Origin: Podospora bellae-mahoneyi
Lineage: Eukaryota; Ascomycota; Sordariomycetes; Sordariales; Podosporaceae
Assembly (NCBI RefSeq): GCF_035222275.1
Contig: NW_026946359.1
Coordinates: 5,952,001-6,016,000 of the forward strand
Direction: 5' to 3'
Length of the DNA: 64,000 nt
The notes beneath the pieces are model-generated. The model was not told the DNA's origin, ran no database searches, and was given only the letters and a program-made list of their open reading frames with translations. This document shows positions 38,049 to 50,937 of this stretch, piece by piece. The position numbers and the translations under genes were made by a program. Positions within the stretch are counted from its first letter, which is position 1. Each line of letters begins with the position of its first letter.

Positions 38049-38291
38049 TTTGATGGATCATTAGCAAACGAAAAAGAGCGCCCCGTTATACCATTACGCC
38101 ATGCCACCAGTTGAAAGCTCCTCAAAACACTCAGCAACTGTATTCCCAGGTGTGCCGCATTGTGTGTCATCCAAATATTATGTAACTACACCCGGACGCT
38201 CCTGCGTGTTCTATTCCAAGTTAAACGAGCAGGAGAAGTCGCTGAAGATACCATCCTACATCCCGTTGTATCGTACACCACTCCCCCCTCA

Positions 38292-39625
38292 TCATTGACT
38301 TTCCCTCGCCTTTATCCTCTTACTCACCCTTCTGGTCGTCGTACTCGTCGTCGAAACCTGCGACACCTGCGAGCTAAGCGTCAACCCATCCATTACATCC
38401 TCCATTTTGACATCTTCATCCCTTTGCTGCGACTCCTCCTCCTTGACAGCCTTTCTTTTTCTCGTGCTCGAAACCGTCAACTCCTCATTTTTCACCACTC
38501 TTGCCACTTCTTGCTTTACTACCTTCTCCTTCTTCACAACCACGTCGGCATTTTCCTTGTCCTCTTCTTCTTCTTTCTTCCCCCTCTTTCCTGTCTTCGC
38601 CTGCTCAGCAAACGACTTGAGGTTAGCAGTGAAAAGAACACTCTGCGCCCAACCCGCGTACTCCCCCCAGATGTTCCTGAAATGATCCCCTACACTCTCA
38701 TACATCCCCTTTGTAAAAGTTTTGCTTTTGGACTTTCCACCGAAATTGTAATCTCGCTGTGCGATCTGCCAGACGTGCGTATCGATTGGAACAGATTCCC
38801 ACCACCCCAACCCCATCAAACAAACACAATCAGACACTTTGGGTCCAACACCTGTTAGTTCAAGCAATGCCTCATGTGCCTTGCGATAAGTGGGCTTCTC
38901 CCCAGGTTGAAACTTGGGGTTATCCGCTGGTGGTACGGCCGGGTTGCGAATTTGATCCAACCACCCTTTTGGTCGTTGCTGAGAGATGATTTGCGCGGTA
39001 TCGGCGATGTATTTGGCGCGGTAGCCAAATCCGAGAGAGCGGAGGTGGGATTCAACCTCTGGTCCGGAGAGGGCTTCTGGTGAGGGGAAGTCATGGAAGG
39101 GTTCCCCTGATATGGTGGTGATGTAAGGGCCGTAGTGGAGGCAGAGGTTGTTCACCATGGAGCTGATTCGGGAGATGTTGTTGTTGGAGCTGCAGATGAA
39201 GGAGATGAGGGTTTCCCAGGCGTCTTGGTTTAAAATGCGGATGCCGGTGAAGGAGGAGCAGCGCCGAGCGAAGTTGAGGTCAGTGGTGGACCATTGGGTG
39301 TAGAGCTGGGTGAGTGGCACGCCGAGGGAGAGGTAGGATTGTAAGAGGGGGAGGGTGGTTTCATGTGGGGGTGGGTTGATGGCGGGGAGGGTGGATTTGT
39401 ATGAGAGATGAGTTGGGGATTGGGTCAGGGTGATGAGGCGGTTGGAGAGGACGCAGTGCCATTCGTTGTTTATTTTACGCCAGCGGAAGGATTCTAAAGG
39501 GGGTATGAGTATGGTGGTGATGAAGTGGATGGATGAGAGCGGTGATACATACGTCCACAGCGAAGGGTTGTCTCGATACAGAGCTCGGCTAGGCTCAGGG
39601 GTAATTTTCGCCATTCGGAGGCCAT
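38292..39625 (-). CDS. OGG1: 8-oxoguanine DNA glycosylase/AP lyase OGG1
   Basis: Removes 8-oxoG opposite C and nicks the abasic site in base-excision repair. Exon 1 is 39625-39553 (MASEWRKLPLSLAELCIETT), the intron 39552-39494 (59 bp, GTATGT..TTTAG) and exon 2 39493-38292, giving 424 aa. Splicing rebuilds the hallmark CGQSFRWRK at the junction, whereas the unspliced frame gives an unrelated N-terminus, so the intron is secure. The HhH-GPD motif is LTGVGPKVSDCVCLMGLG with the catalytic Lys at K243 (human K249). The essential Asp is in VPIDTHVWQIA at D262 (human D268). The N-rich FICSSNNNI helix and GFGYRAKYI are also conserved. After about residue 335 there is a Lys/Glu-rich extension with RKRK and KRIK clusters, likely nuclear targeting, longer than in human OGG1. 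Confidence 0.96.
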
Positions 39626-40009
39626 TGTGAGATGGTAGATTGCTCCACTGAGCTACAGTAAGAAATGAATGAGAGTTTTGGACTGAAAAGTGAGGAATGT
39701 TCAAGAACCTCAGGGGTGAGCTTTGAATAAAGATATACCAAGCTCGCACTGCCTGCCTGCCTGGAGATGTTGCTGGTTGAGGAACCAGGGGCAACTGCAA
39801 TTGGAGCTAGTCCCCACTTGGCTTAGTGCAGCTGGGGAGTGTGCCAAGCATCCGCATAGTCCAGGTTCGCCATCCCAAAAAAGTTCCAGCCTCGCGACAA
39901 CCTTTGAGACTGACTTGACGACTCGCATCACAGCTTTTTTCGGCAACCATTTTTACCGAAAGTCCTGCACCCAGACATCAATTCTGGTTTACCGGGACTG
40001 GCAGCAGAG

Positions 40010-42028
40010 ATGAACGGAGATAGCTACTCCTCCAGAGGTTTGTTTTTTTTCTGCTGTCCAATTGGGCAGCTCCGCAGCTAACCGACGCGCAATAGACAGT
40101 GGCCGTTACGGCTCATCTCGCGATCATCAGGTGAGTTGGGTACATGCATCACAATTCTTCTCGGCGATAGTGCTTACAATTTATAGTCCTCCAGACGTGA
40201 TCGCGACGATAGACGCGACCGTGGTGACCCCCGCGACAGCAGAGGTAGCAGGAGACGGTCCAGATCCCCACCAGATTATCGTAGCGGCGGTAGATCTCGT
40301 CGCGACGAAGGTGCTGGCGGCGGAGATGTCGACGCATATTCTTCCAGCCGAAGCCATCGTGATAGAGAGCGCGAGGACCGATACACTGGAGGACGGGATC
40401 GCCGAGGAGGGGACCGTGGCGGTGATAGGGAATGGGACCGGGACAGAGGTGGCAGAAGCAGGCGTGACGACGACGATGGGAGACGCGAGCGCCGCGGGGA
40501 GCGCCCTGATCGGGATGTTATCGACGATCGCCGGGGTGGTGGAAGACGCGGTGGTGGCGATAGGGACGCCGACAGAGAGAGGGAAAGGGAACGCCGTCGC
40601 AGTGCATCGCCGCCCCCCAAGAAGCGCGAACCCACTCCCGACTTGACCGATATCGTGCCGATCCTCGAACGCAGACGACGTCTTACACAATGGGATATCA
40701 AACCACCCGGATACGACAATGTCACGGCCGAACAAGCCAAGCTTTCGGGCATGTTCCCGCTTCCAGGAGCCCCCAGACAGCAGGCCATGGATCCAACGAA
40801 GTTGCAGGCCTTCATGAGCCAGCCAGGTGGAGCGGTCAATAGCGCTGCTCTCAAGCCCACGAACTCCCGCCAGGCCAAGCGCTTGATTCTGTCCAATATC
40901 CCCGCCTCAGCAACCGACGACAGCATCGTCAACTTCTTTAACCTGCAGCTCAACGGCTTGAACGTCATTGAGCAGACGGACCCATGCCTTCTCTGCAACA
41001 TCTCCCCAGACCGGTCGTTTGCTATGCTTGAGTTCCGCAACAATACAGATGCGACGGTGGCGCTGGCTCTCGACGGCATCACGATGGATGCTGATGATCA
41101 CCAGGCGAACGGAAACGGTGCTGCGGCCACAGGGTTGAAGATCCGTCGGCCGAAGGATTACATTGTCCCTGCGATCGTGGAGGACCCCAACTATGACCCC
41201 GACTCCAGTGTGCCATCAACCAATGTTGTTGATGGCCCGAACAAGATCAGTGTTACCAACATCCCTCCTTATCTCACCGAAGATCAGGTTATGGAGCTTC
41301 TCGTTAGCTTTGGCAAGCTCAAGTCGTTTGTGTTTGTGAAGGATAATGGCACACAAGAGCCAAGGGTAAGCATTCTTGACATGTCAGTTGAATGTTCTAC
41401 TCTAACATAGCATAGGGCATTGCGTTCTTGGAGTACGCCGATTCCAGCGTCACGGATGTTGCAATCAGTGGTCTCAACAACATGATGCTTGGAGAGAAGG
41501 CGCTCAAGGTTCAGAAGGCCAGCATTGGCATCACCCAGGTTGCTGGTGAACTCAGTGTCAACGCCATGTCTATGCTTGCTGGTACTACTCCCTCGGACAA
41601 TGACGCCGGTAGAGTCCTCCAGCTCCTAAATATGGTCACTGCGGATGAGCTCATGGATAACGATGATTACGAAGGTTTGTCGCTTCTTCTGCTTTGTATC
41701 ATTACTTTGTGGGTTGCTAACGTCATGAACCAGAAATTCGTGATGATGTACAAGAGGAGTGCGAGAAGTTTGGCAAGATCCTCTCCCTCAAGATTCCTCG
41801 GCCGGTCGGTGGCAGCCGACAGTCAGCCGGCGTGGGCAAGATCTTCATCAAGTTCGAGAACCATGAAGCTGCCAACAAGGCTCTTCGCGCTTTGGCCGGG
41901 CGGAAGTTCGCTGACAGGACTGTGGTGACAACATATTTCCCCGAGGCATGTCCTACTAACTTACTGAGCCCATCGAGTATGAATGCTAACAATGACCACA
42001 GGAGAACTTCGATGTTAATGCGTGGTAA
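40010..42028 (+). CDS. U2AF2: Splicing factor U2AF large subunit (U2AF65)
   Basis: Binds the polypyrimidine tract and recruits U2 snRNP. I read six exons: 40010-40037, 40096-40130, 40187-41365, 41416-41674, 41734-41945 and 42002-42028, giving 579 aa, all phases consistent. Residues 20-175 are an Arg/Ser/Asp/Gly-rich RS-like domain. It is followed by the U2AF small-subunit contact with its key Trp (RRRRLTQWDIKPPGYDNVT), RRM1 (RLILSNIPASATDD; about 270-365) and RRM2 (ISVTNIPPYLTEDQV; about 390-470). The C-terminal UHM has an acidic helix (EIRDDVQEECEKFGK) and the Arg-x-Phe signature (GRKFADRTVVTTYF). The last intron (41946-42001) starts with GC instead of GT; using it joins FPE to ENFDVNAW, an aromatic C-terminus as in homologues. 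Reading through gives an unlike tail. It lies head-to-head with OGG1, 384 bp apart. Confidence 0.93.
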
Positions 42029-43195
42029 GAAGGCATGGAAGGGGAGGATTGGTATGGTTGTAGATTGCCAACTGGCGGGAGGGTAAAGCGGTCACTCAAT
42101 GGTTCAGCAGTTCTCTAATCACGGTAGAGATGCAATGTACAATTATCTAGCGAGGTCTGGGAAGGAGTGCAATGCATTTGAGTCGATTAGAGTCGGCGAT
42201 ACAGTACGGTAATCATCTTGTTGCATTTGGACACACCGATAATACGATGTTCTGTGCAGGGTTTGTGATGACTGTTCCGCCTACCAAGAGCTGGATGTGT
42301 TCGATGAGATTGTGGATTGATCTTAAATAACCCCAAGCTATGATATGGAGGGAATATCATAAGAGAGACATCAGGCATTGATTCAGGCATCAAGAAGTAG
42401 TGGACAAATGAATTATTACATGTGAATATGCTAAACAGCCATGAAGGCCTAATCATCTATTTCGCAAAGGCCGAGTCATATAAGATCTATTGTCATGTTA
42501 GCCATGTTCAGAGACAGGTGATAAGAACATGATATGATGAGAGCCAAAATCAGAAGTCCTGTTAAATCATCGAGCCCCGAAGGACTCTAGCATAAGAGGT
42601 ACCAGAATATAATTGTAATGTGTTTGATCATCATGTAAGGCTCGGGGGAGGTGCAGATTGCGCAGTGATAAAACGTACCATGATGAAAAGTGTGTCGAGT
42701 CAACTGCTGTTGTGAATTCCATGCAGGACCAGTCCCTGTGTTGAACTTAAAAAATCATGCCTTATCCCCGTACATTCTGCCGCAAGTATCACGTCGCAGT
42801 TGGGAGGAACGAGGCATGCTTTCTCGAGAAGACCCAGCCGCAGTGGTTGTCGTGTGGTGCAGAACAAGAGGAAGTGAAAGAGCTGCGAAAAATTTCCAGA
42901 TTTAAACATCGAAGCTCCAGTCTCCACCAGCTCTGAAGCTCCGCCAAGAGTTCGGTGGGACATTCACTTCACGTGACCCAACGTCAGCTGTCTGGCCAAT
43001 CACAGTATGACCCTAAGCTTGGCGGTCCCGATTTTTCCGCCCACAGAGTCCGGAATATCCATTCAGCCTGGGGTAAATTTCACGAACGTCTGTTGAAACC
43101 TCTTCTTGATTTCCGAGACCGACCAGCCAGCGCCAAATCCGCCCAACGAACGATCCGTCAACAGTCGATCACCACCTCAAAAACCACCAGCCAAA
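42029..43195. other. Spacer U2AF65 - RPS13
   Basis: AT-richer 3' sequence of the U2AF gene (to about 42700), then the RPS13 promoter. No ORF of note. The last 100 bp before the RPS13 ATG are C/A-rich, as is common for fungal ribosomal-protein leaders. Confidence 0.6.
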
Positions 43196-43992
<797 letters not shown>

Positions 43993-44509
43993 GCGATGAG
44001 ACGGTGATTACGGCCGAGCCGAGGAGAGTTGAACCTCTCGGTGAGGTGGTATTGGGTGGTGATATGGATCTCTTGGTTGGGAAAATAACAAATACCCCTT
44101 GTGTATCTTTTGCAGGTTTGGTAAATCACACGGCCATACGGAGTCGGGGAGTCACGGGGAATGGAAAGGAAACTTGCATTTCACGGCTAGATCTTTTTAT
44201 ACAAACTGCGAATTGCACAGGAGGGTATCCAAGTTCATATCATGTCAAGTGTGGTGTCTGAATTGCATGTGCCATGCCGAAGTCAACCTTGATGATAACA
44301 CGTCGCAATGCTTTGCTTTTCATTGCTGCAGTCCAAATGCCAATTCGGTGTCTCCTATATTCGAAATTGCAATGACCATTCGCCCGAACGCCATATTTCC
44401 CGTCCATAGCCGCCTTTTCCTCTTCATGAAGTTGAACCTTGTCCATTTCCCGCAGTCGCCTCTTATTTCACATTTCTTACAGCGCGGTCGGTGACATCGC
44501 GAAGAAATT

Positions 44510-45147
44510 CTACTCCCCCTTTTGCCCTCCCTGCTGCTCAATCTCGTTGCTTCTCTGGAGGAGATACTCCCCCAGGACTCTCAATGGGTCTTTTGGTCTG
44601 TCATTGTACTATCAGTCACTTCGCCCTTCTCGCCTGCGATACACTCAGTGGGACAAGAGGACTTACTGCTCCCTGGCAACGAGCTTCATACCCTCCAGCA
44701 AAACACCCGTGATCTTGGAGTTGATGTACTGCCTAACTGGTGCGCCGTGGAGAGGGGGTTCAGAGGGCATCGGGATGGTAGTTGTTTGAGCGGTGGTGTT
44801 GGTTGGAGGGGGGACAGTAGCTTGTTGTTCTGGTGGGTGAACGGAGGTTGCGCGCGAGTTAAAGGCTGTTGCTGGCGCGGTGAAGCCTGGGATGTGGGGG
44901 AGAGGGATTGGGGTGGTTGTTCGGGGTGTTGGGGTGCTGCTGTGGGGAAGCGGAGGGGGTTGTTGTTGTTGCTGTTGCTGCTGCTGCTGCTTGCGAGGGG
45001 GAGGCATTGTTAGAGATTTGTCGCTGTAAGGGGGTGGGAAGGGAGATGTACTGGGGCTGATGGCGCATCGGTCATGGGGGTGTCGATTGATGGGTTGACA
45101 AGGCCATTTGTGGCTTCTGGGAGAGGAGGTTGTTGTTGATCTGCCAT
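44510..45147 (-). CDS. SDC1: COMPASS subunit SDC1, Dpy-30 domain
   Basis: Subunit of the Set1/COMPASS H3K4 methyltransferase; its Dpy-30 helices dimerise and bind Ash2/Bre2. Three exons: 45147-45052 (MADQQQPPLPEATNGLVNPS..), 44989-44667 and 44597-44510, giving 168 aa. Intron 1 (45051-44990, 62 bp, GTACAT..GCAAG, branch CTAAC) ends directly at a run of ten Gln codons. Intron 2 (44666-44598, 69 bp, GTAAGT..GACAG) splits the Dpy-30 motif. Joined, it reads APVRQYINSKITGVLLEGMK and then LVAREQPKDPLRVLGEYLLQ, which is the conserved domain at about residues 116-158. The middle is a Pro/Thr-rich disordered linker. Length is usual for fungal Sdc1. Intron 1 is inferred from frame change plus splice consensus; intron 2 is certain from domain continuity. 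It is divergent from FAN1. Confidence 0.92.
44954..44989 (-). repeat. CAG/CAA (poly-Gln) tract in SDC1
   Basis: Ten consecutive CAG/CAA codons (CAG x4, CAA, CAG, CAA x4) read on the minus strand, immediately after the intron 1 acceptor, followed by a short Pro-rich stretch. As coding DNA it gives Q10. Confidence 0.85.
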
Positions 45148-45547
45148 TGTTGAGATTTGTGGGGCGGGTGTATGTAGGTCTTGAACAAACAGAGGGAGGG
45201 TTGGCGGTGACAAGTCTCGGCGACAAGGTAGCTTGTCACGATGCGATTGCGACTTGCGATTTTGGTGGAGGAGCTCTCAGTCTGGAAGCTCCAGCTTCGG
45301 TTCGTGCTTTGCGCAAATTGCCCCCACCTTTGTTGACACGCAGTCACGGGATTTGGTGTTAGCTTGGCTTTTTGGCTCAATGATTTGGACAGGGGGGGTC
45401 GCGCTTTCGTCCTTCTGCCTGGTTTGCAATTTTTTGGTGGAATGGCTACCGAAAATGCACAGTTGGAGTGAGGACATGCAACCTTCTTTCTCTTTTTATC
45501 CACCATGATACCACAGAGCCTTGGTTCTGTTTCTTCTCTTATACGCA
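45148..45547. promoter_or_regulatory. Shared divergent promoter SDC1 / FAN1
   Basis: 400 bp separate the two start codons. There is no ORF of note and no specific operator recognised. Confidence 0.6.
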
Positions 45548-48192
45548 ATGGATCGTTTTGTGCAGCGATCCAAGTCTAGCACGAGCCGGTCACCGCTTGC
45601 CACTGGATCCGGGAAGTCCAACAAGAGGCCTGAGGGAGCTGCGCAACGGACTACTCCAACGAAACGGAGAAGGGTTGCCGAGCTGAAGGAGAGCGGTGAT
45701 GAAGACGATGAATTTGACTTGCCAACCTTGACCAAGAGTATCAGGGACAGCGAGGATGAAGCCCCCAAAATGCCACCACGCCAGACAGCAATTGAGAGCT
45801 CTTTGCCGGCTGTCCCGATAGATAAAGAAGCGATAGAGCAGTATGAGGCCATGCGCTCCTCTCAACCACAGATCGATGAAGACAATACCACTACCAGGTT
45901 CGAAAAGCGGCAATGGGTCCCAGGAAAGAGCTCTATCTATGTCGATGCCTTCAACCTTGCATTGGAGACCGTCTTGGAGGATGAATCGCCTTTGTTTGAT
46001 ATCAAAGAGAAGCATGTCTTTGAGCAATGGCGAGGCTTGAGCTACGAGACTCAGTATCTGTGCGTGCAATTTCAATCCATCATCCATACCACTTTCTGAC
46101 AAGGTATAGGTATGTACGTCTCTTTCTGCGCAAGACTGCCTCTTGGCATCGCGTGGAACGGCTGCAGTCTTCTTACAGCAACGATATCACCGATGTTGAT
46201 CTTGCTATTGAGGACCTTTTGGAGCCCCGGGAGTTGCCAGGTGACAGCAGTAATTCTCCAGAAGAGACACGATCTGAGGGTCTCGAAGTGTGGTCATTGG
46301 GCGACACTTTTACCTTTGCGGATGACTCTCAAGAATACATCAAAACTATGGCAGACGCCACTCCGTTGTTGAGTCTTGACGAACTCAAGGCACTTGCAAA
46401 GGATGCCAAGGTTAAGGGGAAGAACAAAGCCGATCTAGTCAAGGCGCTCTGTCTCACAAGTGCTCGACAGGCCGGCTTGCTGTCCTTGGGTCTAAGTCGG
46501 CAAAATACTAATGAATCGATAGCCTCGCGAGACCAGGAGCCAGAAGACAATCAAGAAAAAATGGAAGTAAACAGGGATTCTCATTTTCTCAGGAAGATAC
46601 TTGCTACCACAGGGCCACTCATCAGGCTCTCCGAGCCCATCTTCAAACTCTTCGAGCGTGTTCATCTGGTCTTCTACCGGTCAACCGAATGGACCGAGAA
46701 CTCACTGACGGCGATCATCCTGGCTAAGATTGCACGAAGGAACTACCCAGACTATGTCGTCTGCAGATCCTCCAACATATTTGACTCCCGCCAGAGCCTC
46801 CTGGAGTTCGAGCTCTCGATGCGCAAAGACTTCGAGGTGGACAAGGTTCTCGAGTTCAATGGCCCACCAGGTGAAGCAGGGTTCCTAAAGGTCCTCGAGA
46901 TCTTTGAGGGCATAGCTGAACGATGGAGAGAACTTCTCAGGCAGGAAGAGCACCGCGAAAATCATGTATACGAGTTTGGCGAAGGGAGTTACCTTCGTCG
47001 GTTCAACGCAGCTCACGCCTTCACTCGGATCGCTCACAAAGCTGCCTACGTCCTTGGCCGTCTACACCGATATCGGGAAGAACACGCGCTTCTCACCGAA
47101 TTGCTCAGTCAGCATCTCTTCCATCCAGCCCGCCGCGGATCGTGGTATCAACGCAAGGCCTTACTGGAGGAACGGTACATGTGGGAAGTGGATCCAGACC
47201 CTGTGTCAACCAGTCCCGAAACTCAGAAGAAGCACTGGCAACAGATTGCCCTCATCACCTGCGAGACGGGACTGCAGGATAGAGACTGCCACCTGATCTA
47301 TCACTACGACCTCCAAAAGCGCCTTCTCAAGCTTGAAAAGAGATTACGGGTGCCACGTCGTCTGCAGCATGACTTTGGTCATTTAAAGCTACGGGAACCG
47401 GAAGAGCATAACGTTCAGGGCATCCAGTTGGTCCGAGATGACCCGGATCCCAAGGGCAAGAACGGTCGCGGCCTGAGCACCAAGACGACGTGGCTCGACG
47501 AACTAGGCGAGCTTGACGAGGATGGAGAACCAGCTCATGTCAGTGTTGAGGAGATGTGCCTATCATACTATCGTCACGAGGGCTGGAAAGGCTACCACAG
47601 TGAAGGTGGAATTATCCGAACATTGTTTGCTTACTTGTTCTTCGACATCCTATTCGTCTATGTTCCCAATGTTTTCCAGACGGCTTTCCAAACATGCCCC
47701 CTCGATCTCCACACGGATGCATTCTACCCAGCCCGGGCCAGTCAGATCAACCATCGGCTTGTCGAGATTGCCAACGGTGGTGGCGAGAAGATTTTGCGGG
47801 AGGTTTACGAGCGGGAGCATGAGAGGCAAACCTGCGTGGTAGGCTTGAACTGGGACTTTGGAATCGAGGACTTGGTAGAGTTGGTCTCCTGTTTCAACAG
47901 GACTGCCCTTGCTGCCGTATGCAAAGTCATGTCAGAAGACTATAGGGCACGCAGAGGCGGCGTGCCAGATCTCGTGCTATGGAGGACAGCCGGAGACGAA
48001 GCCCAAACCAATCGAGATGGCATCATCAACAACAACATTGACCGAAAAGGAGAGGTCATGTTTGCCGAAGTCAAGAGTGCAAACGACCGCCTCAGTGATA
48101 CACAACGACTATGGATCCACGTACTCACAGGCGCAGGAGTGAGGGTTGCGCTGTGCAATGCCGTGGCACGAGAGGTGCGAACATTGCTGTGA
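45548..48192 (+). CDS. FAN1: FAN1 structure-specific nuclease (VRR-NUC)
   Basis: Fanconi-associated nuclease 1 cuts 5' flaps and incises DNA at interstrand crosslinks. Exon 1 is 45548-46059, the intron 46060-46109 (50 bp, GTGCGT..TATAG) and exon 2 46110-48192, giving 864 aa. The junction rebuilds LSYETQYLYVRLFLRKTASW, the conserved start of the DNA-binding core. A SAP-like segment lies at about 255-286 (LSLDELKALAKDAKVKGKNK). A helical TPR-like region spans about 470-560. The C-terminal VRR-NUC shows EGGIIRTLFAYLFFDILF with the catalytic Glu, GVPDLVLW with D791, and AEVKSANDRLSDTQRLWIHV with E824 and K826. The N-terminus starts MDRFVQRS, resembling a PIP-box/Fan1 opening, but no UBZ finger (CxxC..HxxxC) is present, as is usual in fungi. 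A short insertion lies between the PD and EVK motifs compared with animals. Confidence 0.96.
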
Positions 48193-50937
48193 TGGAAACA
48201 TCACATCACATTGTTTCTCGGCCCTACTGGAGGACATCATGCTCCTCCGTCGAAGTGTGACAAGATGGAAATAGCAACATGCGTTCCTTGGTCCTGGGTT
48301 CGTCACGGAGATACCGAGCAATATCATATGGCTACTAACCTCAAGCACTCCATGCGGCACAGCTTCAAGGGCTCTGGTGGAGAGACCATCGCCGGGTTAG
48401 AGTTGGGATGCATGGTAGCACACGTGGAGGCCTAGGAAACACAAGATCACAGAGTCCCAAATATAGGAAGTTCATCACGACGGTTCGTTTCAAAACGTTC
48501 TACCCGCCTTCGAAACATGCAGATGCAGAGATCCCGTCGGCGTCAGGATTCAGGGGATTGATTCGACGTGAGAGACCCCCGGATTCGTTTCAGTTTCAGA
48601 TTGTGGGTTCCGTTTCAGTCGAATTATCCCTCTTGCTCTGCCACTCGGCTACGGCTTCGTCACATTCTCTCGAGATTGGACTTTGTCCTTGGGTAAAATA
48701 CGCAAAAAGATACAATCTAATCTCTTTCGCTTGGGTGGGCTCTCTCTAGGGCAGACTCCCCAGATCATCTTCTGCACGGTCAATTTGGGGGGAAGGGCCA
48801 ATGAGATGCGGTAGCTGGGAATTTCCGGAGTGCTTTGCTGACGCGCGCTGCGCACACCGAGAGACCGCATCTGCTCACCCTGGCTTTTCTCCAAGGTGGT
48901 GTCCTTTCCAAAATCAGAGCCGTTGCGGGAGATTGTCTGTCTCTGGGCTAGCTTCCTCAGCCGAATTCCGATGCAAGAGATGCCGTCAACCGCTCTCTTG
49001 CAGGAGGAAGAAGATGCCTACCTACGGAGCAGGGCTTCGGGGAGGAGGGTGCTTACTACGCAACAGCAAGCTCTGTGGTATCTCGATATGAGCCAGATCA
49101 CCGGGACAGCGAACAGGAAGCTAATAGCAGCAAACGAACACCTAGAATCTAATCATTCTTGATAACCCCCTATCCCGATGATCATCAGCGATCCAGCCCT
49201 TTCATCCTAGCGAAAAGAAAAAAAGTCCATCTCAAACAGCCAGCTTCAAAGATGCGGTCCGGACGCAGTCCCGCCGGGCGCTTAACTCCCCCCCAAATCC
49301 AGCCAATCACGGCGTCCGCGCCAGGGGGGATAAGCTGCAAATGCAGTGACGACACACACGGAAAGAGGAACAAATTTTGGAGAGAGAGAGAAAGAGAGGA
49401 GGGCAAAGATGCTGCCCCACTCTGACTGTTGAGTTGAGCGCTTAGCTACCCTGGTTGCTACTGGGGAGCGGACCAGTCACGGCGGCCCGTGGGGCATGAC
49501 CATGCGGGCGGATTTTTATGGGGATTTTGCGCTAGGGGGGCAAGGCTAGGTTGTTCTGGGGTAGGTTGGGGTGTTGCTGCTTTAAGAATTTGGGTTGGGG
49601 GGGGGAGGGAGGAGGCAGCTTGGGATGCTCGCTGCCGAGCAACTTGGTACCGCAGTTTTGTTCTCATCACCTTCAAGAGAAGATCATAAAAGTCCTAAGA
49701 ATAGTTTTGTGTTTGACGAAGGAGAAGGACTCTTGAATGAAGATGATCAAAAGCAGAGACTACACCTTGCGTACTATAACCGCCTTGCTTGCTGCTGCCC
49801 CTCATCAAACCTCAAAGCTCCAAAATGACACCAACCACTTAATAACACCATACGTAGCATCCAGCTTGTCACCTGCCTGTCACTTTTGTTTGTCTGCCTC
49901 CTCCTCGACAAGCAAGCAAACCAACATGTTGAGATCTGGGCATTGCATGTCAAAGAAAGTTCAAGATTTTCGCCTAGACATTAGTAGAGAGATTAGATCC
50001 CGCAAGGTTAAAGGTAGGTAGATGATGCACATGTGCGCAATACACACCTGGTCGTGGGATCTGGCCGGCCCTGGAGATCATCACCACCAGCACCGCCAGG
50101 GACCAGCATAAAAAATCTGGAATCAGTGTAATTTTAGGGTTTGTTTGTATCGAAGCTCCTAGGAAAAATCAATTTGTGAAAAAGGGGCGGATGGAGAAAT
50201 GGACCAAACAGTTTTTGCTACAGGCAGTGCTGTCGACGCCCGCCCATGATCGATAACACACTTCTCACACGAAAGAAAGAAAAAAAAAAAAAAGAAAAAA
50301 AAAAAAAAAGAAAAAAAAAAGAAAGAAAATGGAAACAGCAGGTACAAAGTATTTACTAGGAATCTCAATTTCATTCCCAATTCTCTTTCTGACAACCCGT
50401 GTGTCATACTCGAGAAAAGCTAGACCTAAAGCCTAAGCTACATCCATCCAGTCCAGTCCAAAGCACAAGCCCGGAAAATTCCTACCCCTCCAATCCATAT
50501 ATCTTCCTCCTTCTCCCAACAGGTATTGGTATCGATAAAAAAAAATGACGCCGCCCTGCAACGCCAGATTGTCCGCCCCCCCGCGTCCCTTTCTTTGCGC
50601 CTGGTGACCCCTTTCCATCATAAAGAAGTCTTGTCCTGTCCAGTAACTCCGACTAGATAGTAGTACCAATAGTGTGTTGTCATCCTTGACGCCAGTAAAA
50701 GAAAGAAAAAAAGGAAGTTTTTGTTAGCTGTGTTCGTCCATTCGTGAGATGATGAAGCCTCCGTAAAGCGCTGTTATGTTGTGGTGTGTGGTAGTTGTGT
50801 AAAACAAAAGAGATGGCGGCGGTGGTGCTAATGGCTGGCTTGTGCGCAGCATCCGTGGTATTATTCTAACATGGTCCCGGTTCCTTGTGGCGGTAACATC
50901 ATGTGGTTGGTTTCCATAAAGTTTCGCTCTTGGGACT
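48193..50937. other. Intergenic region FAN1 - Ser/Ala-rich gene
   Basis: No supported gene in 2.7 kb. It holds GA-rich tracts (49378-49402), G runs (49590-49612) and a long A/G-rich tract (50271-50329) that lies downstream of the minus-strand gene and is probably in or near its 3' region. Confidence 0.6.
50271..50329. repeat. A-rich tract with periodic G
   Basis: Sixty bases of A runs broken by single G; the poly-Phe ORF on the opposite strand is an artefact. Confidence 0.85.

Noticed and set aside
40062-40646. 194-aa plus-strand and overlapping minus-strand 184- and 268-aa ORFs
   Set aside because: These are out-of-frame readings of the Arg/Asp/Gly-rich repeat region of U2AF65; the real frame from 40187 gives the RS-like domain and joins both RRMs.
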